A stretch of DNA of 64,000 nt from positions 310,001-374,000 of the forward strand of contig NZ_BMRX01000004.1 of assembly GCF_014648855.1 (NCBI RefSeq), given 5' to 3'. The notes under the pieces are model-generated. The model had not been told where the DNA came from. It worked only from the letters and a program-made list of their open reading frames with translations, and did no database searches. This DNA is from Streptomyces parvulus. GTDB taxonomy: Bacteria; Actinomycetota; Actinomycetes; Streptomycetales; Streptomycetaceae. The position numbers and the translations under genes are program-made. Positions 54,813 through 62,892 of this stretch are shown piece by piece. Each line of letters begins with the position of its first letter. The stretch's first letter is position 1.

Positions 54813-57199
54813 CGGGAGTCCTCCCAGCTCCAGTCGGCGATCTCGGGCAGGTCCACGCCGTGTTCGCGGATCCATTCGTGGTGGCGCAGCCGGGCGTCCG
54901 CCATCCGCTGCCGTACGTCCGCGGCGCGTACGGCGAGGCCGGGCACCCGGTCGATGACGTCCATGACGAGGCGGTAGCGGTCCAGGTCGTTGCCGACCAC
55001 CATGTCGAAGGGCGTGGTGGTGGTCCCGATCTCCTTGTAGCCGCGCACGTGCAGGTTGGCGTGGCCGGGGCGCCGGTAGGCGAGCCGGTGGATGAGCCAG
55101 GGGTAGCCGTGGTAGGCGAAGATCACCGGCTTGTCGGGGGTGAACAGGCCGTTGTACTCGAAGTCGCTCATGCCGTGCGGGTGTTCGCCGCTGGGCAGCA
55201 GGCGGGCGATGTCCACGACGTTGACCACGCGCACGGCCAGTCCGGGCAGGTGGCGGCGGACGAGCTGGGCGGCGGCGAGCACCTCCTGGGTCGGGACGTC
55301 GCCGGCGCAGGCGAGCACCACGTCGGGTTCGCGGCCGCCGTCCTCGGTGCCGGCCCAGTCCCAGATGCCCGCGCCGCGCGCGCAGTGCGCCTTCGCCTCG
55401 TCCATGGACAGCCAGTCGAAGCAGGGCTGCTTGCCGGCGACGATCACGTTGACGTAGTCGCGGCTGCGCAGGGCGTGGTCGGCGACGGAGAGCAGGGTGT
55501 TGGCGTCCGGCGGCAGGTAGACCCGTACGGCCTCGGGGCTCTTGTTGAGGATGTGGTCGACGAAGCCGGGGTCCTGGTGGGAGAAGCCGTTGTGGTCCTG
55601 GCGCCAGACGTGCGAGGTGAGCAGGTAGTTGAGCGAGGCGATGGGTGCCCGCCAGGGCAGGCGGCGGGTCACCCGCAGCCATTTGACGTGCTGGTTGACC
55701 ATCGAGTCGACGATGTGGACGAAGGCCTCGTAGCAGGAGAAGAGTCCGTGCCGGCCGGTGAGGAGGTAGCCCTCCAGCCAGCCCTGGCAGGTGTGTTCGG
55801 AGAGGATCTCCATCACCCGCCCGTGCCGGTCCAGGTCCTCGTCGACGGGCAGGGTCCGCTCCTGCCAGGCCTTGCCGCTGGCCGCGTAGACGGCCTGGAG
55901 GCGGTTGGAGGCGGTCTCGTCGGGGCCGACGAGCCGGAAGTCGCGCCGGTCCGCGGTGGCGTCCATGACGTCCCGGAGCAGGTCGCCGAGGACGCTGGTG
56001 GGTTCGTGCACGGTGGCGCCGGGCGCGTCGACGGTCACGGCGTACTTCTCCAGCGGGGGCAGGGGCAGCTCCCTCAGGAGCAGGCCGCCGTTGGCGTACG
56101 GCGTGGCGCCCAGCCGGCGGGAGCCCTCCGGGACGGCGGCGAGGACGGCGGGCCGCGGGGCACCGGTGTCGTCGAACAGTTCCTCGGGCCGGTAGGAGCG
56201 CAGCCACCGCTCCAGCTGAGCGAGGTGGCCGGGGTTGGTCCTCACACCGGAGAGGGGCACCTGGTGGGCGCGCCAGGTGTTCTCCACCGGCAGTCCGTCG
56301 ACCTCGGCCGGTCCGGTCCAGCCCTTGGGCGTGCGCAGCACGATCATCGGCCAGCGGGGGCGTTCGGTGGCCCCGTCCTCCCGGGCGGCGCGCTGGATGG
56401 CGGCGACGCGGTCCAGGGCGGTGTCCATGGCGTCCGCCATGGCGCGGTGGACGGCGGCGGGGTCGTCGCCGGTGACGTGGAGCGGTTCGTGGCCGTAGCC
56501 GCGCAGCAGGGCGTCCAGCTCGTCCTCGGGGAGGCGGGCCAGGACCGTCGGGTTGGCGATCTTGTAGCCGTTGAGGTGCAGCACGGGCAGGACGGCGCCG
56601 TCGTGCACCGGGTCGAGGAACTTGTTGGAGTGCCAGGAGGTCGCGAGCGGGCCCGTCTCCGCCTCGCCGTCCCCGATGACGCAGGCGACCAGCAGGTCCG
56701 GGTGGTCGAAGGCGGCGCCGTAGGCGTGCGAGAGGGCGTAGCCCAGTTCGCCGCCCTCGTGGATCGAGCCCGGTGTCTCGGGCGCCACGTGGCTCGGTAC
56801 GCCGCCGGGGAACGAGAACTGCCGGAACAGCCGGGCCATGCCCGCCGCGTCCCTGCCGACGTCCGGGTAGGTCTCGCTGTACGACCCCTCCAGCCACGCG
56901 TTGGCCAGGACGGCGGGCCCGCCGTGGCCGGGGCCCCAGACGCACAGGGCGTCGAGGTCGCGGGCCTTGATCACCCGGTTGAGGTGGGTGTGGACCAGGT
57001 TGAGTCCGGGCGAGGTGCCCCAGTGCCCGAGCAGCCGGGGCTTGACGTGCTCGGGGCGCAGGGGTTCGGCCAGCAGGGGGTTGGCCATGAGATAGATCTG
57101 GCCGACGGACAGGTAGTTCGCGGCGCGCCAGTGGGCGTCCAGTCCCGCGAGCTCCTCGTCGGTGAGCCCGGGGGGCGCCTGCTGCGTGTCGGCGGACAT
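54809..57199 (-). CDS. xfp: Xylulose-5-phosphate/fructose-6-phosphate phosphoketolase
   Basis: 796 aa TPP enzyme splitting Xu5P or F6P with phosphate to acetyl-phosphate plus GAP or E4P. N-terminal [39 protein letters not shown] and [24 protein letters not shown]-binding [35 protein letters not shown] in the middle domain; [30 protein letters not shown]. Start ATG ([12 protein letters not shown]) with AAAGGA upstream. Transcribed with GH65 by a 4-base overlap. No acetate kinase is adjacent. Confidence 0.96.
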   Translation of the reverse strand: MSADTQQAPPGLTDEELAGLDAHWRAANYLSVGQIYLMANPLLAEPLRPEHVKPRLLGHWGTSPGLNLVHTHLNRVIKARDLDALCVWGPGHGGPAVLANAWLEGSYSETYPDVGRDAAGMARLFRQFSFPGGVPSHVAPETPGSIHEGGELGYALSHAYGAAFDHPDLLVACVIGDGEAETGPLATSWHSNKFLDPVHDGAVLPVLHLNGYKIANPTVLARLPEDELDALLRGYGHEPLHVTGDDPAAVHRAMADAMDTALDRVAAIQRAAREDGATERPRWPMIVLRTPKGWTGPAEVDGLPVENTWRAHQVPLSGVRTNPGHLAQLERWLRSYRPEELFDDTGAPRPAVLAAVPEGSRRLGATPYANGGLLLRELPLPPLEKYAVTVDAPGATVHEPTSVLGDLLRDVMDATADRRDFRLVGPDETASNRLQAVYAASGKAWQERTLPVDEDLDRHGRVMEILSEHTCQGWLEGYLLTGRHGLFSCYEAFVHIVDSMVNQHVKWLRVTRRLPWRAPIASLNYLLTSHVWRQDHNGFSHQDPGFVDHILNKSPEAVRVYLPPDANTLLSVADHALRSRDYVNVIVAGKQPCFDWLSMDEAKAHCARGAGIWDWAGTEDGGREPDVVLACAGDVPTQEVLAAAQLVRRHLPGLAVRVVNVVDIARLLPSGEHPHGMSDFEYNGLFTPDKPVIFAYHGYPWLIHRLAYRRPGHANLHVRGYKEIGTTTTPFDMVVGNDLDRYRLVMDVIDRVPGLAVRAADVRQRMADARLRHHEWIREHGVDLPEIADWSWEDSR

Positions 57200-57532
57200 G
57201 GGGGTCCTTTCCGGGTCGGGACGGCGGTCGTGCGGCGAGGGCGCGGGGTCCCGTGCACATCCCAACCCCGCGCGGAGCGAGCGGGTACCCGAGAGGGCCG
57301 TTCGGCTCACGTCGCGTTCCGGACGGGCTAGGGGGAAGGAGGGCCGGCCTGCCGTGCCCGGCAGTCGGTGGCGGGTCGGCACGGCGGCGAGCAGCGCGGC
57401 CGTCACCGGCGCCGACCCCGGCGTCGGCCGCGCTGCTGCCGGTGTACCCCAACTTCGGCGCGGGCCATAGAAGTTGTTCATGCTCTGTGACAAAGGGGCG
57501 CGAGGGTGCGAGGACGGACGGTCCGGTCAATT
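57200..57532. other. Intergenic region between xfp and tetR
   Basis: About 330 bp with no supportable gene. It must hold the xfp promoter (divergent) and the region leading to tetR. The sequence near 57470 becomes AT-richer (atagaagttgttcatgctc), probably promoter material. No known regulatory motif recognised before the tandem palindromes at 57533. Confidence 0.5.
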
Positions 57533-57564
57533 TTGCAGACCGTGCATCTTTGCATACCATGCAA
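57533..57564. promoter_or_regulatory. Tandem TetR operators overlapping an apparent ATG
   Basis: TTGCAGACCGTGCAT (57533-57547, one arm mismatch) and TTGCATACCATGCAA (57550-57564, perfect 6-bp arms around acc), start-to-start 17 bp. They lie directly before the tetR gene and must control tetR and probably the downstream pump. Confidence 0.7.
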
Positions 57565-57567
57565 CTT

Positions 57568-58197
57568 ATGTCGGAGAAAGGTGCCGCGGGGGGTGGCCTG
57601 CGGGAGCGGAAGAAGCGGGCGACGCGCGCGGCCCTCGCCGAGGCCGCGGTGCGGCTGGCGGCCGAGCACGGGGCGGACAAGGTCACCGTCGAGGCGATCA
57701 GCGCCGCGGCCGGAGTGTCGGTGCGCACGTTCTTCAACTACTTCGACTCGCGCGAGGACGCCTTCGTCGTCATCGACGCGGACGCGGGAGCGCGCATGCG
57801 GCGCGCCGTCCTCGACGCGCCGGCCGCGCTCTCCCCGCTGGAGGCCCTGCGCGAGGCCATGGCGGCGGAACTCGCCGAGGCCGAGCAGCAGCACGAGCTG
57901 TGGCGGCTGCACGCCGAGGTGCTGCACGCCTCGCCCCATCTCCTGGCACGCGGCGTCGGCGCCCACATGGCGGCCGAGGCCGACCTGGCCGAGGCCCTCG
58001 CCGAACGCCTCCGCGCCACCGGCGGCGGGGCCACCGCGTCCGGCCTCTACCCCCGGCTGCTGGCCGCCGTGGCGGGCGCCGCCGTGCGGACCAGCGTGGA
58101 CCACTGGTCCGCCCACCAGCAGGAAGCCGCCTTCCTGGACGTCTTCCACGAGGTGTTCACGCTCCTCGCCGCCGGCCTGCCGGCACCCTCCGCGTAG
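57568..58197 (+). CDS. TetR-family repressor of a DHA2 efflux pump
   Basis: 209 aa starting at the second ATG (MSEKGAAGGGLRERKK); an ATG nine bases earlier lies inside the operator palindrome. HTH: ATRAALAEAAVRLAAEHGADKVTVEAISAAAGVSVRTFFNYF (about 17-58 by its ends). The C-terminal part has HELWRLHAEVLHASPHLLARGVGAHMAAEADL. No clear Shine-Dalgarno, so a leaderless transcript is possible. It is 48 bp upstream of the MFS gene; autorepression with pump control is the expected circuit. Confidence 0.92.
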   Translation: MSEKGAAGGGLRERKKRATRAALAEAAVRLAAEHGADKVTVEAISAAAGVSVRTFFNYFDSREDAFVVIDADAGARMRRAVLDAPAALSPLEALREAMAAELAEAEQQHELWRLHAEVLHASPHLLARGVGAHMAAEADLAEALAERLRATGGGATASGLYPRLLAAVAGAAVRTSVDHWSAHQQEAAFLDVFHEVFTLLAAGLPAPSA

Positions 58198-58245
58198 CCT
58201 GCGCCGGGCCCGCGACCCACCCCGACCACCACCGAAAGAGATGTC

Positions 58246-59871
58246 GTGACCACATCCCAGGCGCCCGCCGACGCGCCGCCCACCTCGATGACCCACCGGC
58301 AGATACTCCAGGCCATGTCCGGGCTGATGGCCGGCATGTTCGTCGCGATCCTGGCCGGCACCGTCGTGGCCAACGCGCTGCCCACGATCATCGCCGACCT
58401 GGGCGCCAGCCAGTCCTCCTACACCTGGGTCGTGACCTCCGAGCTGCTGGCGATGACCGCGACGGTCCCGCTGTGGGGCAAGCTGTCCGACCTCTTCAAC
58501 AAGAAGCTGCTGCTCCAGCTGTCGCTCGCCATGTTCGTGGTGGGCTCGCTGCTGGCCGGCTTCTCGCACGGCGTCGGCCTGCTGATCTTCAGCCGGGTCG
58601 TGCAGGGCATCGGCGCGGGCGGTCTGACCGCCCTCGCGCAGGTCGTGATGGCCTCCGTCATCCCGCCCCGCCAGCTGGGCAAGTACGCCGGCATCTTCGG
58701 TGCCGTCTTCGCCGTGGGCACGGTCGCCGGGCCGCTGGTCGGCGGCGTCCTGGTGGACACCTCGTGGCTGGGCTGGCGCTGGTGCTTCTTCATCGGCGTC
58801 CCGTTCGCGCTGCTCGCCATCGCCCTGCTCCAGCGCACCCTGCGGCTGCCGACCACGCGCCGCGAGGTGCGGATCGACTGGCTGGGCGCCTTCCTGATCG
58901 TCGCCGGCGTCTGCGCGCTGCTCATCTGGGTCTCGCTGGCCGGCAACGAGTTCGACTGGGCGTCCTGGCAGACCGCCGCGCTCGCCGGCGGCGGCGTGCT
59001 GCTGCTGGTCGCGGCGGTGCTCGTCGAGGCGCGTACGCCCGAGCCGGTCATCCCGCTCGACATCTTCAGGAACCGCACCGTCACCCTGACCACGGTCGCC
59101 AGCCTCCTGGTCGGCGTCGCCATGTTCGGCGGGACCGTCTTCCTCTCGCAGTACTTCCAGGTCTCCCTGGGCAAGTCCCCGACGGTCGCCGGTCTGATGA
59201 GCCTGCCGATGATCCTCGGCCTGCTGGTGTCGTCCACCGTCGCCGGCCAGGTGATCAGCCGCACCGGCAAGTGGAAGCGGTACCTGGTGGCGGGAGCGGT
59301 CGTCATGGCCGTCGGTCTCGCGCTGCTGGCCACCATCGACGCCAAGACCCACTTCGGTCTGCTCAGCCTCTACATGGCGGTGCTCGGCGTCGGCGTCGGC
59401 ATGCTGATGCAGAACCTGGTGCTGGCCGCGCAGAACGACGTGCCCGCCGCCGACCTGGGCGCCGCGACCTCCGTGCTGTCGTTCTTCCGCAGCATGGGCG
59501 GCACCATCGGCGTCAGCGTCCTCGGCGCCGTCCTCGCCAACCGCGTCGCCAGTGAGACGGCCAAGGGGCTCAGCCAGGCGGGCGTCAAGGTGCCCGGCGG
59601 TGAGGGCTCGGGCGAGGGCAGCGTCCCGGACATGTCCGTGCTGCCCGCGCCGATGCGGGCGATCGTCGAGCACGCCTACGCCGTCGCCACGGCCGACCTG
59701 TTCCTCATCGCCACGCCGTTCGCGGTGCTGGCCCTGGTCGCGGTCGTGTTCATCAAGGAGAAGCCGCTCAAGACCACCAGCGGTATGGAGCGCCTGGCGG
59801 AGGAGACCGGCGAGACCGCCGGGACCGCCGCCACCGCGGCGGACAAGGGTCCGGCGGCGCCCGTCGCCTGA
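58246..59871 (+). CDS. DHA2-family MFS efflux transporter (14 TMS)
   Basis: 541 aa, GTG with AAAGAG upstream. 14 helices, DHA2 (EmrB/QacA). Motif A-like GKLSDLFNKKLLLQLSL, motif C GAVFAVGTVAGPLVGGVLVDTSWLGWRWCFFIGVP. A short disordered C-terminal tail follows (TSGMERLAEETGETAG...). Exports drugs or own metabolites in exchange for protons. In an apparent operon with the tetR repressor. Confidence 0.94.
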   Translation: MTTSQAPADAPPTSMTHRQILQAMSGLMAGMFVAILAGTVVANALPTIIADLGASQSSYTWVVTSELLAMTATVPLWGKLSDLFNKKLLLQLSLAMFVVGSLLAGFSHGVGLLIFSRVVQGIGAGGLTALAQVVMASVIPPRQLGKYAGIFGAVFAVGTVAGPLVGGVLVDTSWLGWRWCFFIGVPFALLAIALLQRTLRLPTTRREVRIDWLGAFLIVAGVCALLIWVSLAGNEFDWASWQTAALAGGGVLLLVAAVLVEARTPEPVIPLDIFRNRTVTLTTVASLLVGVAMFGGTVFLSQYFQVSLGKSPTVAGLMSLPMILGLLVSSTVAGQVISRTGKWKRYLVAGAVVMAVGLALLATIDAKTHFGLLSLYMAVLGVGVGMLMQNLVLAAQNDVPAADLGAATSVLSFFRSMGGTIGVSVLGAVLANRVASETAKGLSQAGVKVPGGEGSGEGSVPDMSVLPAPMRAIVEHAYAVATADLFLIATPFAVLALVAVVFIKEKPLKTTSGMERLAEETGETAGTAATAADKGPAAPVA

Positions 59872-59904
59872 GCCCGCCGGCGATCCGGTCGGCACAGGGT
59901 CGGC

Positions 59905-59947
59905 ACAGGGGGGCCGCCCGTCCGCTTCGGACGGGCGGCCCCCCTGT
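59905..59947. terminator. Bidirectional terminator
   Basis: Perfect 20-bp stem (59905-59924 and 59928-59947, arms ACAGGGGGGCCGCCCGTCCG and its complement) with a 3-base loop, between convergent MFS and beta-propeller genes. The strongest hairpin in the window. Confidence 0.9.
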
Positions 59948-59963
59948 CGTCGTGGAGGGAGCG

Positions 59964-60968
59964 TCAGCCGCGGGCCATCGCGATCGACCCGGCCAGCCGC
60001 TCACCCGCCTCGTAGACCATGTACGGCACCCCGCCGTCCGTGCCGAAGGAGGGCGCTGCCGCACGGCCGTTCTCCGGCGCGGAGCCGCGGGAGTCGTAGA
60101 AGACGCCGAGGTGCCTGCGGAGCGAGAAGTCGTCGCCGACCTCGGTGATCATCAGGTCGCCGCCGCTCTCCTTGTCCTTGTTGTAGACGACGTACGTGCT
60201 GCCGTCGCGGTGCAGCAGGTGGGGGCCGCCCACGTTGACCGCGCCCACGTCCGTGTGGCGCACCAGCAGCCGCTGGTCGAAGGCCCAGGTCCGGCCGTCG
60301 GCGGACCAGCCCCAGCCGATGTCCCGGTGGTTGGTGGTGTTGTTGATCATGAAGACCATGACGTAGCGGGCGCCGCGCGAGGGCAGGTCGTGCCGGAAGA
60401 CCCGCGCGTACGAGGTCTCCGTGGTGCCGGACGGCAGCATCGAGGTGGTCAGCACCACCTTGTCGTACGTGAAGTTCACCCCGTCCTTGGAGCGGGCGAG
60501 GCGGGTGGTGGTGTTCTCGCCGTGGAAGTACAGCCACATCTCCTTCGCGTCCGCGTTCCACATCACGTGCGGCGAGGAGACGTGGCTGACGGAGTAGTGC
60601 GGCGCCCACTCGTTGGAGACGATCGGGTTGTGCGGGTACTCCGTGAACGGGCCCTCCAGCGAGTCGCCGTAGGCCAGGCAGATGCCGCCGGGGGCGTCGT
60701 GCGGGGCGTAGTAGAGGTAGTAGCGGCCCAGCCGGCCGCTCGCGGGCAGCCGGTCGTAGACGCCCCGGACGGTCGGGAAGATGATCTCGCCGGTGGGGTT
60801 GTAGGCGAGCCGGGACGGCGTCAGCAGGGTGCGGACGTAGGTGTAGTCGGGGAAGCCGCCGGGGGCGGCGGAGGCGGCGGGTACGGCGGTGGCGCCCAGC
60901 ACGAGGGCGGCGCCGGTGACGGCCGTGCCCTTCAGGAACAGACGGCGGTCGAGGTGCGGCTCGGGCAT
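59964..60968 (-). CDS. Tat-exported five-bladed beta-propeller protein (GH43/GH117-like)
   Basis: 334 aa. Twin-arginine signal DRRLFLKGTAVTGAALVLGATAVPAASAAP. The mature part resembles a five-bladed beta-propeller glycosidase: YYLYYAPHDAPGGICLAYGDSLEGPFTEYPHNPIV, SSPHVMWNADAKEMWLYFHGENTT, LARSKDGVNFTY. Catalytic acids cannot be assigned by eye. AGGAG six bases before the ATG. Last gene of the hydantoinase-zincin-permease operon (25 bp after the permease). Its substrate might be an oligosaccharide or an acyl/sugar conjugate; nothing is certain. Confidence 0.85.
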   Translation of the reverse strand: MPEPHLDRRLFLKGTAVTGAALVLGATAVPAASAAPGGFPDYTYVRTLLTPSRLAYNPTGEIIFPTVRGVYDRLPASGRLGRYYLYYAPHDAPGGICLAYGDSLEGPFTEYPHNPIVSNEWAPHYSVSHVSSPHVMWNADAKEMWLYFHGENTTTRLARSKDGVNFTYDKVVLTTSMLPSGTTETSYARVFRHDLPSRGARYVMVFMINNTTNHRDIGWGWSADGRTWAFDQRLLVRHTDVGAVNVGGPHLLHRDGSTYVVYNKDKESGGDLMITEVGDDFSLRRHLGVFYDSRGSAPENGRAAAPSFGTDGGVPYMVYEAGERLAGSIAMARG

Positions 60969-60993
60969 GTCGACTCCTGGGGAGAGGGAGGGG

Positions 60994-62274
60994 TCAGAGG
61001 TAGAGGGCGGCGGTGACGCACATGCCGCCGAGGGCGACCAGCCACACGTAGGGCAGGGTGCGGACCATGACCTGCTGCGGGGAGACGCCCGCGTACTGGG
61101 CCGCCCACACCGTCTGCGTGCTGGTCGGGTCGGCGACGCCGAAGACCTGGTTGTACGAGGTGGCCATGCCGAGGACGGCGACGGCCGGGTAGATGCCGGT
61201 GGCGATGAGCACGCCCGCGATGCCGGCGCCGAGACCGAACACGTTCAGCGGACCGCGGTACAGGCACAGCGGCACCAGCAGCGTGAAGACGAGGACGAAC
61301 AGCACCGGGTTCTGCGGGCTGACCGCCTTCATCAGCGGCTCCAGCGCCTCGACGGCGCCGGGGAGTTTGACGGCGGCGAGCAGGATGCCGATGGCGACGA
61401 ACAGGGCGAGCGGGGGCGCCGCCACTTCGAAGCCGCCGTACAGGGTGCGCAGCAGCCGCTTGTTCATCTCGCCGGGCCGGGTGGTGGTGACCAGCGCGTA
61501 GACCACGCCCGCCAGCAGGGAGGGGATGATGGCCACCTCCAGGCCGAGGGCCAGCACCAGCGGGACCACCGGGGCGAGCAGGGCGTACCAGGGCGCGTCG
61601 CCGAGGCGTTCGCGGCGCGGGGCGGGCTTGGCGGCCACCGACTTCAGCGACCAGGCGTGCTCGGTGCCGCGCCGCCGGTTCTCGATCACCACGTAGGCCA
61701 CCGCGGCGACCAGCGCGAACGGGAACAGCTTCACCATGAAGCCGCGCACCGTGTCGACCGGCAGGTCCAGCGCGGTGGAGAAGAACTGCCAGACGGGCAG
61801 CTCGAAGGGGACGCCGACCGCGATGCCCATCAGCACGGTGCCCGCGGCCGTCACCTTCGGCACGCCGACGGCGACCATGGCGGGGATGCCGATGATGCCG
61901 GCCAGCATCGCCGCGGGCGCCGAGCCGGTGACCGTGCCGACGAGGGCGGAGACCGCGAGGACCCCGAGGGCGACGACGGTGGGCCGGTCGCCGCCGAACT
62001 CGACGATCTTGCGGACCAGGGTGCCCGCGATGCCCGTCTCGTCGAGAAGCCTGCCCAGCCATGAGCCGAGGATGATGGCGACCATGGTGGCCGCGAGCGC
62101 CGGGGCGCCTTCCTGGAGGACCGTGTCCAGGACGCTGTTCTCGCCGGTCAGGGGCGCGCCGGAGAGGAAGGCGATGACCACGGCCAACAGCACCAGGGCG
62201 AAGGCGGTGGGGAGTTTGCGGGTGAGCATCGCGGCGACGCCGGCCGCCATGACGAGGAGGATGACGACACCCAT
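60994..62274 (-). CDS. GntP/CitMHS-like permease
   Basis: 426 aa with about 11 hydrophobic segments, ion-transporter-superfamily style: LLVMAAGVAAMLTRKLPTAFALVLLAVVIAFLSG, and a mid-protein VSALVGTVTGSAPAAMLAGIIGIPAMVAVGVPKVTAAGTVLMGIAVGVPFELP. A cytoplasmic loop EHAWSLKSVAAKPAPRRERLGD follows. Probably imports an organic acid. It starts 3 bp after the zincin stop and 25 bp before the propeller gene, so it is in the same operon. Substrate likely related to the hydantoinase/oxoprolinase reaction (5-oxoproline or hydantoin-like acid), by context only. Confidence 0.8.
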   Translation of the reverse strand: MGVVILLVMAAGVAAMLTRKLPTAFALVLLAVVIAFLSGAPLTGENSVLDTVLQEGAPALAATMVAIILGSWLGRLLDETGIAGTLVRKIVEFGGDRPTVVALGVLAVSALVGTVTGSAPAAMLAGIIGIPAMVAVGVPKVTAAGTVLMGIAVGVPFELPVWQFFSTALDLPVDTVRGFMVKLFPFALVAAVAYVVIENRRRGTEHAWSLKSVAAKPAPRRERLGDAPWYALLAPVVPLVLALGLEVAIIPSLLAGVVYALVTTTRPGEMNKRLLRTLYGGFEVAAPPLALFVAIGILLAAVKLPGAVEALEPLMKAVSPQNPVLFVLVFTLLVPLCLYRGPLNVFGLGAGIAGVLIATGIYPAVAVLGMATSYNQVFGVADPTSTQTVWAAQYAGVSPQQVMVRTLPYVWLVALGGMCVTAALYL

Positions 62275-62277
62275 GGG

Positions 62278-62892
62278 TCAGTTCTCTCTTCTTGCGTCAC
62301 GTGCGGATGAGGGGAGGTTTCCGGTCCCGGCCTCGGTGGCCAGCGCGGCGGTCAGCAGCAGGGGGCTGCGGCCGAGTCCGCAGACGGTGCGGGCGTAGGC
62401 GTGCGCGGCCACCTCCTCGGCGCCGGCGACGTGTCCGGGCACGCGCAGGCGGCCCAGGCGCAGGGCGTGGTGGCCGAGGGCGCGCTTCAGGGCGGCGCGG
62501 GCGGGGCCGTGGTGGAGGTGGGCGTGCACCGCCTCGTGGGCCAGGGCGGCGGCCCGCACCGAGCCCGCGGGGTACCAGGCGCGCCAGCCGCGGGCGTCGA
62601 CGACACGTTCCGCGAGGGCGATGGTGTCGGTGAACAGCTCGACCGTGGGCGGTCTGGAGGTGTACCGGGCCAGCAGCCCGTGCGCGAGGCCGCCGTCGCT
62701 CTCCACGATCCGCGCCGAGCAGGCGACGGGCGCGAGGGCGGCGCCGAACGCGTCGGCGGTCCGGGCCCAGTGCCGCAGCAGCTCAGGGTCGCGGTGCTCG
62801 TGGGTGGGGGTGGCGGCCAGCAGCCGCACCGCCCAGCCGATGTCGTCGGTGGCGGCGGGGTCGGCCGTCGCGGGGGCGTCCTGGAGGGTCAT
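62278..62892 (-). CDS. Putative zincin-like protein (HExxH) of 204 aa
   Basis: ATG overlapping the hydantoinase stop by 4 bases. The motif ALAHEAVHAHLHHG (about 117-130) is an HExxH zinc site; a downstream EEVAAHAYART could supply a third ligand. No signal peptide or membrane helix. It is not a known family to me; the size and motif suggest a gluzincin-like metallopeptidase or a metal-dependent scaffold. Its position between the hydantoinase and permease implies a role in the same pathway, perhaps maturation or a second hydrolysis step. Confidence 0.7.
   Translation of the reverse strand: MTLQDAPATADPAATDDIGWAVRLLAATPTHEHRDPELLRHWARTADAFGAALAPVACSARIVESDGGLAHGLLARYTSRPPTVELFTDTIALAERVVDARGWRAWYPAGSVRAAALAHEAVHAHLHHGPARAALKRALGHHALRLGRLRVPGHVAGAEEVAAHAYARTVCGLGRSPLLLTAALATEAGTGNLPSSARDARREN

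Noticed and set aside
62278..62892. Calling the 204-aa HExxH protein a named peptidase
   Set aside because: Only the HExxH motif is visible; the third ligand and family are not certain, and HExxH occurs by chance in His-rich proteins, so it is left as putative.
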